DNA of 64,000 nucleotides, taken from positions 124,001-188,000 of the forward strand of contig JAPXLN010000002.1 in NCBI GenBank assembly GCA_033809515.1. The letters run 5' to 3'. This document shows positions 35,034 through 43,195 of this stretch, piece by piece (the stretch's first letter is position 1; the number at the start of each line of letters is the position of its first letter). Position numbers and translations under genes: made by a program. Below the pieces are notes generated by a model that was not told the DNA's origin, made no database searches, and saw nothing but the letters and a program-made list of their open reading frames with translations. The DNA is from JAPXLN01 sp033809515 (GTDB taxonomy: Bacteria > Bacillota > Sulfobacillia > Fermentithermobacillales > Fermentithermobacillaceae).

Positions 35034-36337
35034 TGGGGAAGAAACTGCTGATACAAGGAGGCAGGGTTGTGGACCCTGCTTCGAAAACCGACCAAATCCG
35101 CGATGTTCTCATCGTAGATGGCAAGATTGCCGAAGTCGCAGGCGAGATATCTCCTTCGGATGGGGTAGAGGTACTTGATGCCCGGGGGAAAATCGTTATG
35201 CCCGGGTTTATTGACATCCATGTTCACCTGCGAGAACCGGGTTTCGAGTACAAAGAAGACATTGAAAGCGGCACCAAAGCTGCTGCTGCCGGCGGTTTCA
35301 CGGCTGTGGCGTGTATGCCCAACACTGAGCCTGCCATGGACAACGATTCAGTGGTAAGCCGCGTGGTTAGGCGGGCCAGGGAGGTTGCGTGCGTCAGGGT
35401 TTATCCTGTAGGCGCTGTGACGAAAGGTCGTGTCGGCAAGGAGCTGGCTGAGCTGGGTGAGATGAAGGCAGCGGGGGCTGTGGCTTTTTCCGATGATGGT
35501 TCGCCGGTGTCTACAAGCGAGGTACTTCGATGCGCTATGGAGTACCTGAAATCCTTTGATTGCGTTCTTATGGATCACCCTGAGGAGCTCGCTCTGTCAG
35601 AAGGAGGAGTAATGAACCGGGGTCTTAACTCTACTCTGGCAGGCTTCCGGGGAATCCCCAACGAAGCTGAGGAAGTTGCCGTTGCCAGAGATATCCTGGT
35701 GGCAGGCCTTACAGGCGGCAGGATTCATCTGACCCATGTGTCTACCAAAGGGGCCATTGAGCTTATCAAGGAAGCGAAATCCCGCGGCGTCAGAGTCACC
35801 TGCGACGTAACGCCCCACCACCTGTTCCTTACAGATGAGGCGGTCCTTGAGTCCGGCTACGACACAAACACCAAAGTGAACCCGCCCCTGCGGGCCAAGG
35901 AAGACGCTGAGGCACTCATACAGGCTGTGATTGAAGGCGCCGTGGACGCTGTCGCCACAGACCACGCCCCCCATCATATGGACGATAAGTGGGTGGAATA
36001 TGAGTATGCTGCGCCGGGCATAAGCGGCATTGAGACTGCTGTCAGTCTGATGGTTGACCGCTTGGTCTTGCCGGGGCATTTGTCGTGGCTGAGGTTGGCC
36101 GAGGTAATGAGCTTGAACCCTGCCCGGATTCTGGGAATTCCAGGAGGGACTTTGGCGTTAGGCCATCCTGCAGACATTACTGTTGTTGATCCTGGCCTGG
36201 AGCATTCCGTTGACCCCAACAAGTTCCTGTCGAAAGGCAAGAATACGCCCTTCGCCGGCTGGCGGCTTACAGGGGCGCCCTGGGCTACGATTGTAGGCGG
36301 CAACACCATAATGATACAGGGTACGGTGCTTCCATGA
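35033..36337 (+). CDS. pyrC: Dihydroorotase
   Basis: Dihydroorotase closes carbamoyl aspartate to dihydroorotate. Type I metal motifs are DIHVHLREPGFEYKEDIESG, LMDHPEE, THVSTKGA and ATDHAPHH. The length of 434 residues fits the multimeric type I enzyme. ATG 35033 overlaps the last base of the pyrB stop; GTG 35030 is one codon earlier. It ends in an ATGA overlap with pyrK. Confidence 0.97.
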   Translation: MGKKLLIQGGRVVDPASKTDQIRDVLIVDGKIAEVAGEISPSDGVEVLDARGKIVMPGFIDIHVHLREPGFEYKEDIESGTKAAAAGGFTAVACMPNTEPAMDNDSVVSRVVRRAREVACVRVYPVGAVTKGRVGKELAELGEMKAAGAVAFSDDGSPVSTSEVLRCAMEYLKSFDCVLMDHPEELALSEGGVMNRGLNSTLAGFRGIPNEAEEVAVARDILVAGLTGGRIHLTHVSTKGAIELIKEAKSRGVRVTCDVTPHHLFLTDEAVLESGYDTNTKVNPPLRAKEDAEALIQAVIEGAVDAVATDHAPHHMDDKWVEYEYAAPGISGIETAVSLMVDRLVLPGHLSWLRLAEVMSLNPARILGIPGGTLALGHPADITVVDPGLEHSVDPNKFLSKGKNTPFAGWRLTGAPWATIVGGNTIMIQGTVLP

Positions 36338-37197
36338 GCGTGATATACGATGAAACGGCCCGAGTGATATCGGTGGAACCGTGCGCCCGGGATGCTTTCA
36401 GATGCCGCTTGCACGCCGTCGGTATTGCCCGGGCAGCTATTCCTTTTCAGTTCGTGAATGTCCTTGTGTCACCTGGCACGGATCCCTTTTTGAGGCGGCC
36501 GTTTAGTTTGTCGGGAATAGACAAGGAGTCAGGGGTCATAGAGATCACCTGGGCGGTTGTGGGAAAGGGCACGCAGTTGATGACTTTGTGGGAACCTGGC
36601 CGGGAGGTCATGGTCCTGGGGCCTCTTGGGAATGGACTGAACCCGGAGCTTCTCCCCTCAAATCCAGAGCATAGCTTTCCCGGGAAGGCGCAGGAAAAAG
36701 GCCGTATGCTTCTTGTGGCAGGAGGAATGGGGGTAGCTCCTATGGGTCCTCTTGCGGAAGCGGCCACAAAGGCCGGATGGAAGGCTACCCTTTTTTACGG
36801 CACAAGGTCATCTGTCTGCGCTCTGGACGTGTCACCCTTCAAGGCTCAGGGATGTCAGGTGTTTATGACCACTGACGACGGAAGCTTGGGTCTGCAGGGT
36901 TCTGTGGTCCAGGGGCTGGCCTCATGGCTGGGGAGGGAACCCCTGGAGGGGGAAAAAGACCCTTTGCTTGCAGTGGCATGCGGCCCCAGACCTATGCTTG
37001 CGGCGGTCAAGAATCTGTGCCAGGCTCAAAACATAAGTCTCTATGTTGCGCTGGAGGAACGCATGGCTTGTGGCACAGGGCTCTGCAAAGGATGTGCCGT
37101 GAAAGCGGCCCAAAAAGAAGAATACTTGCATGTCTGCACAGATGGTCCGGTGTTTCCGGCCGGCGCTGTTGCCCTGGAAGGCGGCGGTGACCTATGA
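36334..37197 (+). CDS. pyrK: Dihydroorotate dehydrogenase electron transfer subunit PyrK
   Basis: PyrK carries FAD and a 2Fe-2S cluster and passes electrons from dihydroorotate to NAD+. The FAD site RRPFSLSGID and the nucleotide-binding LLVAGGMGVAPMGPLAE are visible. The cluster ligands are in MACGTGLCKGCAVK and the later HVC. The length of 287 residues is slightly above the usual 260. Both ends overlap neighbours by 4 bases, so subunit ratios are likely set by coupling. The NAD-linked PyrDB/PyrK system suits anaerobic growth. Confidence 0.95.
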   Translation: MSVIYDETARVISVEPCARDAFRCRLHAVGIARAAIPFQFVNVLVSPGTDPFLRRPFSLSGIDKESGVIEITWAVVGKGTQLMTLWEPGREVMVLGPLGNGLNPELLPSNPEHSFPGKAQEKGRMLLVAGGMGVAPMGPLAEAATKAGWKATLFYGTRSSVCALDVSPFKAQGCQVFMTTDDGSLGLQGSVVQGLASWLGREPLEGEKDPLLAVACGPRPMLAAVKNLCQAQNISLYVALEERMACGTGLCKGCAVKAAQKEEYLHVCTDGPVFPAGAVALEGGGDL

Positions 37198-38120
37198 CAC
37201 AGGGTTTGACTGTTGATTTGTCGGTGGAACTGGGTGATCTCCTTCTGAGAAATCCGGTTATAGCTGCTTCAGGCGTATTCGGATACGGAGAGGAGTACTG
37301 CCGCCTGGGGGATCTGCAGTGGTTTGGAGCAGTTACAGTGAAAGGAACCACCCTGCGTCCCAGACCGGGAAACCCTCCGCCCAGGATCTGCGAAACCCCG
37401 TCGGGCATGCTGAACTCCATAGGCCTTGAGAATCCCGGAGCCCGGGCCGTGATTGAGGAGAAACTGCCATGGCTTGCGGGTTTCGGAGTGCCGGTCATCG
37501 TTAACGTCTCAGGCGATACCTACGAGGACTTTGAGGAGTTGGGCGCTATGTTTCAGGGAGCCCACGGGGTCTTCGCTCTTGAGCTTAACGTGTCGTGTCC
37601 TAACGTTCAGGCCGGAGGAATAGCTTTCGGAGTGGACTCCAGGTCTTGTTACCGGGCTGTTCGCTCAGTCAGAAAGACCTGGAAAGGGCCGCTTCTTGTG
37701 AAGCTTACCCCTACCGCCCCGGATCTTGTGGCAGTTGCCAGAGCTGCAGTTGAGGGAGGGGCCACAGTGATCTCACTGGTCAACACAATTCCTGGCATGG
37801 CCATAGATGCAAGGAGCAAGAAGGCGGTCCTTGGAACGGTAACCGGAGGCCTTTCCGGTCCGGCAATCAAGCCTGTGGCCCTGAGATGTGTTTACCAGGT
37901 TTCACAGGCTGTAGAGGTTCCTGTAGTCGGGATGGGGGGTATTGTCTCTTCTGAAGATGCTCTGGAATTCATGATGGCAGGGGCAAGCGCCGTGGCAGTT
38001 GGTTCCGGCCTGCTGGTAGACCCGGAGCTTCCTTTGAAGATTACTTCCGGGCTCAAGGAATACGCTTGCGCCCACGGGCTTTGCGATCTTAAGCAGGTAG
38101 TGGGCGCAGCATGGCAGTAG
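37194..38120 (+). CDS. pyrD: Dihydroorotate dehydrogenase, NAD-dependent type (PyrDB)
   Basis: PyrD oxidises dihydroorotate to orotate with FMN. Class 1B features are the catalytic Cys in ELNVSCPNVQAGG, the N-terminal NPVIAASGVFGYGEEY, and the FMN phosphate site VVGMGGIVSSEDALEFMMAGASAV. The length is 308 residues. It is the last gene of the cluster; pyrE and pyrF, which would finish UMP synthesis, are not in this window. Confidence 0.96.
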   Translation: MTQGLTVDLSVELGDLLLRNPVIAASGVFGYGEEYCRLGDLQWFGAVTVKGTTLRPRPGNPPPRICETPSGMLNSIGLENPGARAVIEEKLPWLAGFGVPVIVNVSGDTYEDFEELGAMFQGAHGVFALELNVSCPNVQAGGIAFGVDSRSCYRAVRSVRKTWKGPLLVKLTPTAPDLVAVARAAVEGGATVISLVNTIPGMAIDARSKKAVLGTVTGGLSGPAIKPVALRCVYQVSQAVEVPVVGMGGIVSSEDALEFMMAGASAVAVGSGLLVDPELPLKITSGLKEYACAHGLCDLKQVVGAAWQ

Positions 38121-38123
38121 ATC

Positions 38124-39827
38124 CTAGGGAAGGGAGACCACTATAGTCTTTTGATTGGTATAAGTAACGAACCCTGGTGAGCTTCCCCGGACCTTTCGCA
38201 CGTAAGGGGCAGGCACAACGTCAACCTCAACTTTGCCTGAGGAGGCTGCTTGTGACCGGGTTGCGGCAAGCTTGGCAGCTTCCATCAGAGCTGTCTCTGA
38301 GACATGGCCTGACTCAGGAGGTCTGGCCAAGACGTGGGCCCCTTTCGTGCCCCGGGCGTGCAGCCAAAGGTCGTCCTTTTTCTTGAGTCTGGTGGCCAGA
38401 TAATCGTTGGCCGCGGCGTTTTTGCCTACGTATAGGGTTGTTTCGTCAGAAGCAGATATCCTCTCGATGCCCGGAAGGTGCCAGGAGTCGCCGTGTTTCC
38501 AGGACGAGGCAGGCCCTTGAGCTCTGAGCTTCCTGGCCTGGCCTTTGAACACGGCTCTTGTGCCAAAGTCTTCAAGAAAACTCAAGGTTTGCTCCAGCTC
38601 GGCCGCATCCTTTGCCTCCAGTAGAGACTCCCGAGCTAATGCCAGTTCTGCCAGGAGAGACTCCTGGTGTGCTATTGAATCACTGAGGATCCTTTGTGCC
38701 CGGGCCATCTTGTTGTATTTCCGGTAGTAGATTCCGGCGTTATCTTTTGCCGAGTATTTCGGATCCAGGGGCACGTCAATCCACGACGGCGGATCTTTGT
38801 AGTAGTCCAGGACCTGCATGTCTTTTCGGCCGGGCGGATGATCCTTGCCTGAGGCGTATATGAGTTCTCCCCAGACCTTGTACTTGGTCAAATCCTGTGT
38901 TTCCTCCAGGTCAAGAAGCTGGGCCTCATACTTGGCGCGAAGCTTCTTCTCAATGCGACGGCAGAGTTCCTGGGCCCGGGATTCCAACCGCTCCAGTGCA
39001 TCTTTTTCGAGGTATGCAGTTCTGTATTCACACGCTCCCTGGATGACGTCATGAAAGGTGCCCAGAGTTTCCAGATGGGGAAGAAAAACAACGTGAAAGA
39101 GAGTGTCTCCCTTGCCCGCACGGTAAACGGCCGGCCTGAAAACGCCTGCCGTGAGATCTTTTCGTAGGTTTTCCAGCGCGGCCAGGGTTTCTTCAGGCCC
39201 TGTTCCAAGCATGGAGATTTTCTTGGCCAGTTCCTTACCCATTCCCTGGATAAGTGACTTAAGGCCTTCGCCTGTTGGGCCGGGGGATGCTTCGAGACTG
39301 TCCAGGACCTCCCGGATACCGTCTCTGCGGCAGGTCAAAAGGTTAAGCTCCTGGCTTGGAGGGGGAACGTAAGGCGCTTTCGGAGAGAACCTGGTGCCGT
39401 CCGGAGCTTTCAAGGAGGCTATGAGGCCGTTTTCCGGATCAAAAAGCCCTATGTTAGCCTTTCTTCCCGCCAGGTCTATGACCAGAGTGTATTCGTGCCG
39501 GTTGCTCAAATCATCCCGGCCGGTTACATCCAGGTAGAGAACTCTGTCCAGACCTTCCTGACGTACCCCTTCTATGGTCCCTCCTTCCAGCAGTTTGCGC
39601 AGCCTTACGCAAAAGGCCGGCGGGCCCGGAAGGTTTCCCCTTTTTTCGGGCGACATGCCGAAAAAAGGTTGGGGGGCAAGAGACAGGACTAAGCGGCCCC
39701 TAAAGCCCGGGTTCCACACGGAAAGGCAGATCTCATTCCTGCTGGGCTGACCTATCTTCTGTATTCGCAAAGGCAGGTATTTGCCTATTTCGTACCGTAT
39801 AGCATAGAGAGTGATTCCGTCCAACAA
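38124..39827 (-). CDS. rqcH: RqcH / NFACT family ribosome quality control protein
   Basis: RqcH binds stalled 50S subunits and adds C-terminal Ala tails to the nascent chain. Domains seen are NFACT-N (about 1-190, starting DGITLYAIRYEIGKYLP), a helix-hairpin-helix, a coiled-coil middle (about 265-430) and the NFACT-R domain with KKDDLWLHARGTKGAHVLA, which carries the DxWLH motif. The length of about 567 residues is normal. The GGAGG site allows TTG 39827 (4 bases away) or TTG 39824 (7 bases). It converges on pyrD with only 3 bases between them. Confidence 0.93.
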   Translation of the reverse strand: MLDGITLYAIRYEIGKYLPLRIQKIGQPSRNEICLSVWNPGFRGRLVLSLAPQPFFGMSPEKRGNLPGPPAFCVRLRKLLEGGTIEGVRQEGLDRVLYLDVTGRDDLSNRHEYTLVIDLAGRKANIGLFDPENGLIASLKAPDGTRFSPKAPYVPPPSQELNLLTCRRDGIREVLDSLEASPGPTGEGLKSLIQGMGKELAKKISMLGTGPEETLAALENLRKDLTAGVFRPAVYRAGKGDTLFHVVFLPHLETLGTFHDVIQGACEYRTAYLEKDALERLESRAQELCRRIEKKLRAKYEAQLLDLEETQDLTKYKVWGELIYASGKDHPPGRKDMQVLDYYKDPPSWIDVPLDPKYSAKDNAGIYYRKYNKMARAQRILSDSIAHQESLLAELALARESLLEAKDAAELEQTLSFLEDFGTRAVFKGQARKLRAQGPASSWKHGDSWHLPGIERISASDETTLYVGKNAAANDYLATRLKKKDDLWLHARGTKGAHVLARPPESGHVSETALMEAAKLAATRSQAASSGKVEVDVVPAPYVRKVRGSSPGFVTYTNQKTIVVSLP

Positions 39828-39969
39828 CGCGCCTCCTCTGGTTGATTGCGGTTGCACCGGACGGTTCAAGTATATGCTTTTTTGGGCAGCAGGCTCAATG
39901 CACCTTTGGAAAAGCCAAAGAGAGTTGAGGCGGTTCAGTTGAGAGGCATCTCAGTTGAGAGGTGGTTCA

Positions 39970-40356
39970 TTGGAAGTCAAGAGCAGCGATTTTGCCAGAT
40001 CCGGTGAGGTCTTGTCTGAGTCAGGTTTTGAAGTGTTCTCTCACCAGGGAAGGATGAAGGCCGTCAGAGGCCTGTGCCAGGTCTATGTTTGTCATGGGGA
40101 AAAGGGCATCTCTTTGGCAATTCCTATTGTGCGGCTTAAACAGTCTGCAGGGATCCCGAGAGAGCTCCTTGAGTACCTGCAAGACAGGAATCTCAGACAC
40201 AAGGGCCCGGGGCAATTTTGCATTTTTCAGAACATGGTCTGGTACTGGGCTTGTGCACGCGGCGAAGACGACCTGGCGAAAACCGCCCTGGCTGCCCAGG
40301 AGACCGCAGAGAAAGCGGGTCCGAAAGTCCTGAACGTACTGGGGTACATGATTTGA
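39970..40356 (+). CDS. Unknown small protein coupled to a HAD phosphatase
   Basis: I do not recognise this 128-residue protein. It has no signal peptide or membrane helix. The middle shows beta-type patterns (CQVYVCHGEKGISLAIPIVR) with an N-terminal helix and a C-terminal helix (AKTALAAQETAEKAG), an order reminiscent of the YbjN / type III chaperone-like fold, but this is a guess. I chose TTG 39970, with GAGGTGG 5 bases upstream, over TTG 39955. Its stop overlaps the start of the HAD gene (TTGA), so the two are translated together. Confidence 0.6.
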   Translation: MEVKSSDFARSGEVLSESGFEVFSHQGRMKAVRGLCQVYVCHGEKGISLAIPIVRLKQSAGIPRELLEYLQDRNLRHKGPGQFCIFQNMVWYWACARGEDDLAKTALAAQETAEKAGPKVLNVLGYMI

Positions 40357-41153
40357 TAAAGATGCTGGCTTGTGATTTCGACGGTACCCTTGTCGGCCCC
40401 GGTGACAGGGGCCTTGACGACACACGAAAAGTGATGGAGCTTTGCGCTTTGCAGGGGGTCCGGTTCACCATAGCTACAGGGCGTGCTTTCGGGGCTATAG
40501 AGAAGTATCTCAGAAGCCTGCAGATAAGCGGCCCGGTCATAACAAACGGCGGGGCCATGGTATCTGCTCTGGATCGGGACCCTATTATGGAGCAACCTAT
40601 TGATCCCCGGGTATGCCGTGAGATCGTAAGTGAACTCAGGAGGACAAGAGTTCCATTCTATTTGACAGTAGGTAAGCACATGGTTACCGAGTGGGACGGT
40701 CCCGAGACCCTTGACTACTCCCAAAACCTGGGGTACGCAATTCGAACCGTACCCTCCCTGAGCGGAAAGGAGTTTTCTCCCACTCAGATAGTGGTACGGC
40801 TTCCTGCAAACCGCCGGGATTTGGCAGACCTGATAACGGCAAGGTCCTGGGTTCGAGACAGGTTTGGCCCCGGCGTAAGCGTTATTCGGAGCCTTCCGCA
40901 TCTAATAGAGTTCCAGGCAGAGGGGGTATCAAAAGGAAAGGGCCTTGAGTTTCTTGCGTCCGGCATGGGCCTCTCGGCTTCCGAGGTCCTGGCAGTGGGA
41001 GACAGCCTTAACGACCTGGACATGCTGGCCTGGGCCGGACACAGGGCATGTGTGGCAAACTCTCACCCTCTGGTGATGAAAAGCGTGCCTCTGGTATCCG
41101 GGGAGAGTTATGCTGCAGGAGTACTTGAAATCGCCAGGCAAGTGCTAAGATAA
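40353..41153 (+). CDS. HAD-superfamily hydrolase, Cof type
   Basis: Cof-type HAD enzymes are small-molecule phosphatases. Motif I is ACDFDGTLVG with the nucleophile Asp, followed by a cap domain of type C2 (about 90-190), then a Lys (GVSKGKGLEFL) and motif IV GDSLNDLDMLAW. The length of 266 residues is typical. I chose TTG 40353, which overlaps the previous stop and has GGGG about 8 bases upstream; ATG 40362 is an alternative. The substrate is unknown. Confidence 0.88.
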   Translation: MIKMLACDFDGTLVGPGDRGLDDTRKVMELCALQGVRFTIATGRAFGAIEKYLRSLQISGPVITNGGAMVSALDRDPIMEQPIDPRVCREIVSELRRTRVPFYLTVGKHMVTEWDGPETLDYSQNLGYAIRTVPSLSGKEFSPTQIVVRLPANRRDLADLITARSWVRDRFGPGVSVIRSLPHLIEFQAEGVSKGKGLEFLASGMGLSASEVLAVGDSLNDLDMLAWAGHRACVANSHPLVMKSVPLVSGESYAAGVLEIARQVLR

Positions 41154-41178
41154 TACTGCAGGTAGGGGATTATAAGAG

Positions 41179-41192
41179 ACTACCGGGGTAGT
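41179..41192. promoter_or_regulatory. Palindrome before hutU
   Basis: ACTACCGGGGTAGT has perfect 6-base arms around GG. It lies 23 bases before the hutU start codon, where a repressor could block the transcript. A half-like GGTAGGGG copy lies 18 bases upstream. Confidence 0.35.
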
Positions 41193-41215
41193 GCAAATAA
41201 AAGGAGGTTCTGGCA

Positions 41216-42862
41216 TTGGCCGAAGAAACGATCAAGGCTCCTCGCGGGAGCAGTCTTTCATGTAAGGGGTGGCAGCAAGAAGCTGCCTTGCGCATGCTTA
41301 TGAATAACCTTGAGGTAGCTGAAAGGCCGCAGGATCTTATCATTTACGGAGGCACGGGCAAAGCTGCTCGAAACTGGGAATGCTACCATGCCATCGTCGA
41401 GGCCCTTCGCAATCTGGGCGATGAGGAAACCCTGCTGGTCCAGTCCGGGAAGCCCGTAGCGGTTTTCCCAACTCACAAGCTGGCTCCGAGAGTACTCATT
41501 TCCAACTCCATGCTGGTCCCCAAATGGGCCACATGGGAGCATTTCTGGGAGCTCGAGGGAAAAGGCCTTGCAATGTACGGACAGATGACGGCAGGAAGCT
41601 GGATCTACATAGGCACTCAGGGGATCCTTCAGGGAACCTTTGAGACATTGGCGTCTTTGGCCGGGATTGAGTTCGGAGGCAGCCTCAAGGGGAAACTAGT
41701 GCTTACAGCAGGCCTTGGAGGCATGGGTGGAGCTCAACCCATGGCAGTGACCATGAACGATGGCGTGTGCCTCATAGTTGAAGTAGAGCCTCAGCGGCTG
41801 GAGCGAAGGCTGCGCGAAGGCTACGTGGACGTTCAGGCCAAAGACCTGAACCATGCCGTTTCACTGGTAAAAGAGGCAGTTACCCAGGGCAAGCCGCTTT
41901 CAGTGGCGCTTCTCGGAAATGCTTCAGAGATCCACCCGGAACTCCTGAAGATGGGCGTCATCCCCGACGTTGTCACCGATCAGACGTCAGCTCACGACCC
42001 TTTGAACGGATATGTTCCTGGGGGAATGACCCTGCTCGAAGCCTTTGAGCTCAGGAAGAATGACCCGTCAACGTACGTTAAGAGATCCATGGAGTCTATG
42101 AGACGGCACTGTGAAGCTATGGTGGAGATGCAAAAGCGCGGCGCCGTTGTCTTTGACTACGGGAACAACCTTCGTGGCCAGGCCAAAGAGGCAGGCTACG
42201 AAGAGGCGTTTGCCTATCCCGGTTTTGTGCCGGCCTACATCCGCCCGCTGTTTTGCGAGGGCAAAGGCCCGTTCAGGTGGGCAGCCCTCTCAGGCGAACC
42301 GGAAGACATTATAAAGACTGACCAGGCCGTTCTTGAGATGTTTCCGGAGAGTGCTTCCCTTCGAAGGTGGATTACCAAGGCTGAAGAGCACGTTCCCTTC
42401 CAGGGCTTGCCATCCAGAGTGTGCTGGCTGGGATATGGCGAAAGGAAGAAGTTCGGGCTCAGAATCAACGACATGGTCAAAGACGGCACACTTAAGGGGC
42501 CCATTGTCATCGGACGGGATCACCTGGACACAGGTTCAGTGGCATCTCCCTACAGGGAGACAGAATCGATGAAAGACGGCTCCGATGCTGTTGCCGACTG
42601 GCCGATTCTGAACGCACTGGTGAACGCTGTTTCCGGTGCAAGCTGGGTATCGGTACACCATGGAGGCGGTGTAGGCATGGGCCTGTCCATCCATGCCGGG
42701 ATGGTGGTAGTCGCAGACGGTTCAGACGAAGCAAAGTGGCGGTTGGAACGGGTGCTCAATACCGACTCGGGCACGGGAGTAGTACGCCACGCCGACGCAG
42801 GCTACGAAAAAGCGATTGAGACAGCAAAGCGTCACAAGATGAACATGCCCATGCTGAAGTAG
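41216..42862 (+). CDS. hutU: Urocanate hydratase
   Basis: Urocanase adds water to urocanate to give imidazolone propionate, using tightly bound NAD+ as an electrophile. Motifs visible are YGGTGKAARNWECYHAIV, AGSWIYIGTQGILQGT, the NAD loop TAGLGGMGGAQPMA, and VHHGGGVGMGLSIH. The length of 548 residues is typical. The TTG start has AAAGGAGG 8 bases upstream. No hutH, hutI or hutG is beside it, so histidine breakdown would need genes elsewhere. Confidence 0.95.
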   Translation: MAEETIKAPRGSSLSCKGWQQEAALRMLMNNLEVAERPQDLIIYGGTGKAARNWECYHAIVEALRNLGDEETLLVQSGKPVAVFPTHKLAPRVLISNSMLVPKWATWEHFWELEGKGLAMYGQMTAGSWIYIGTQGILQGTFETLASLAGIEFGGSLKGKLVLTAGLGGMGGAQPMAVTMNDGVCLIVEVEPQRLERRLREGYVDVQAKDLNHAVSLVKEAVTQGKPLSVALLGNASEIHPELLKMGVIPDVVTDQTSAHDPLNGYVPGGMTLLEAFELRKNDPSTYVKRSMESMRRHCEAMVEMQKRGAVVFDYGNNLRGQAKEAGYEEAFAYPGFVPAYIRPLFCEGKGPFRWAALSGEPEDIIKTDQAVLEMFPESASLRRWITKAEEHVPFQGLPSRVCWLGYGERKKFGLRINDMVKDGTLKGPIVIGRDHLDTGSVASPYRETESMKDGSDAVADWPILNALVNAVSGASWVSVHHGGGVGMGLSIHAGMVVVADGSDEAKWRLERVLNTDSGTGVVRHADAGYEKAIETAKRHKMNMPMLK

Positions 42863-42887
42863 GGGTTTCTCAGACTGCTGATCACAT

Positions 42888-42950
42888 GGCCCGGCCCGTC
42901 TGCGCAGGGCGAGTAGGTTGGAGAGTGGCCCTTGCCGGCAAGTCCGGGCC
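42888..42950 (+). terminator. Hairpin after hutU, possible terminator
   Basis: GGCCCGG (42888-42894) pairs with CCGGGCC (42944-42950) around a loop of about 50 bases, which itself contains the palindrome CTTGCCGGCAAG (42931-42942). A short GTCTTTAT follows. The T tract is poor, so termination may be weak. The rest of the 333-base gap to 43196 holds the promoter listed next and a GAGAGGGCCTCTC palindrome, but no gene that I can support. Confidence 0.4.
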
Positions 42951-43012
42951 GTCTTTATCGTGAACCGTTATAGACGGGCTAATGAAGGAAATAGACAGGT
43001 TATAGAGAACTC

Positions 43013-43041
43013 TTGGTAGAGAGGGCCTCTCAGAGGATACT
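43013..43041 (+). promoter_or_regulatory. Possible promoter of the UPF0182 gene
   Basis: TTGGTA (43013-43018) and GATACT (43036-43041) are 17 bases apart, each matching four of six consensus bases. The palindrome GAGAGGGCCTCTC lies in the spacer, where a regulator could bind. Confidence 0.4.
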
Positions 43042-43195
43042 CCCATGACAGTAAGGATATATTAAGACGACCAATTCGAGACTAAAGAGGAATCTTCTAG
43101 GTGCCCTGAGAGTGCTAGCTCAGACGCCGGGACACAAAAGAGACAGACATAGGGAGTAAGAGGTCATTGCCCGGCATTTCAGGAGGTTGAACACG

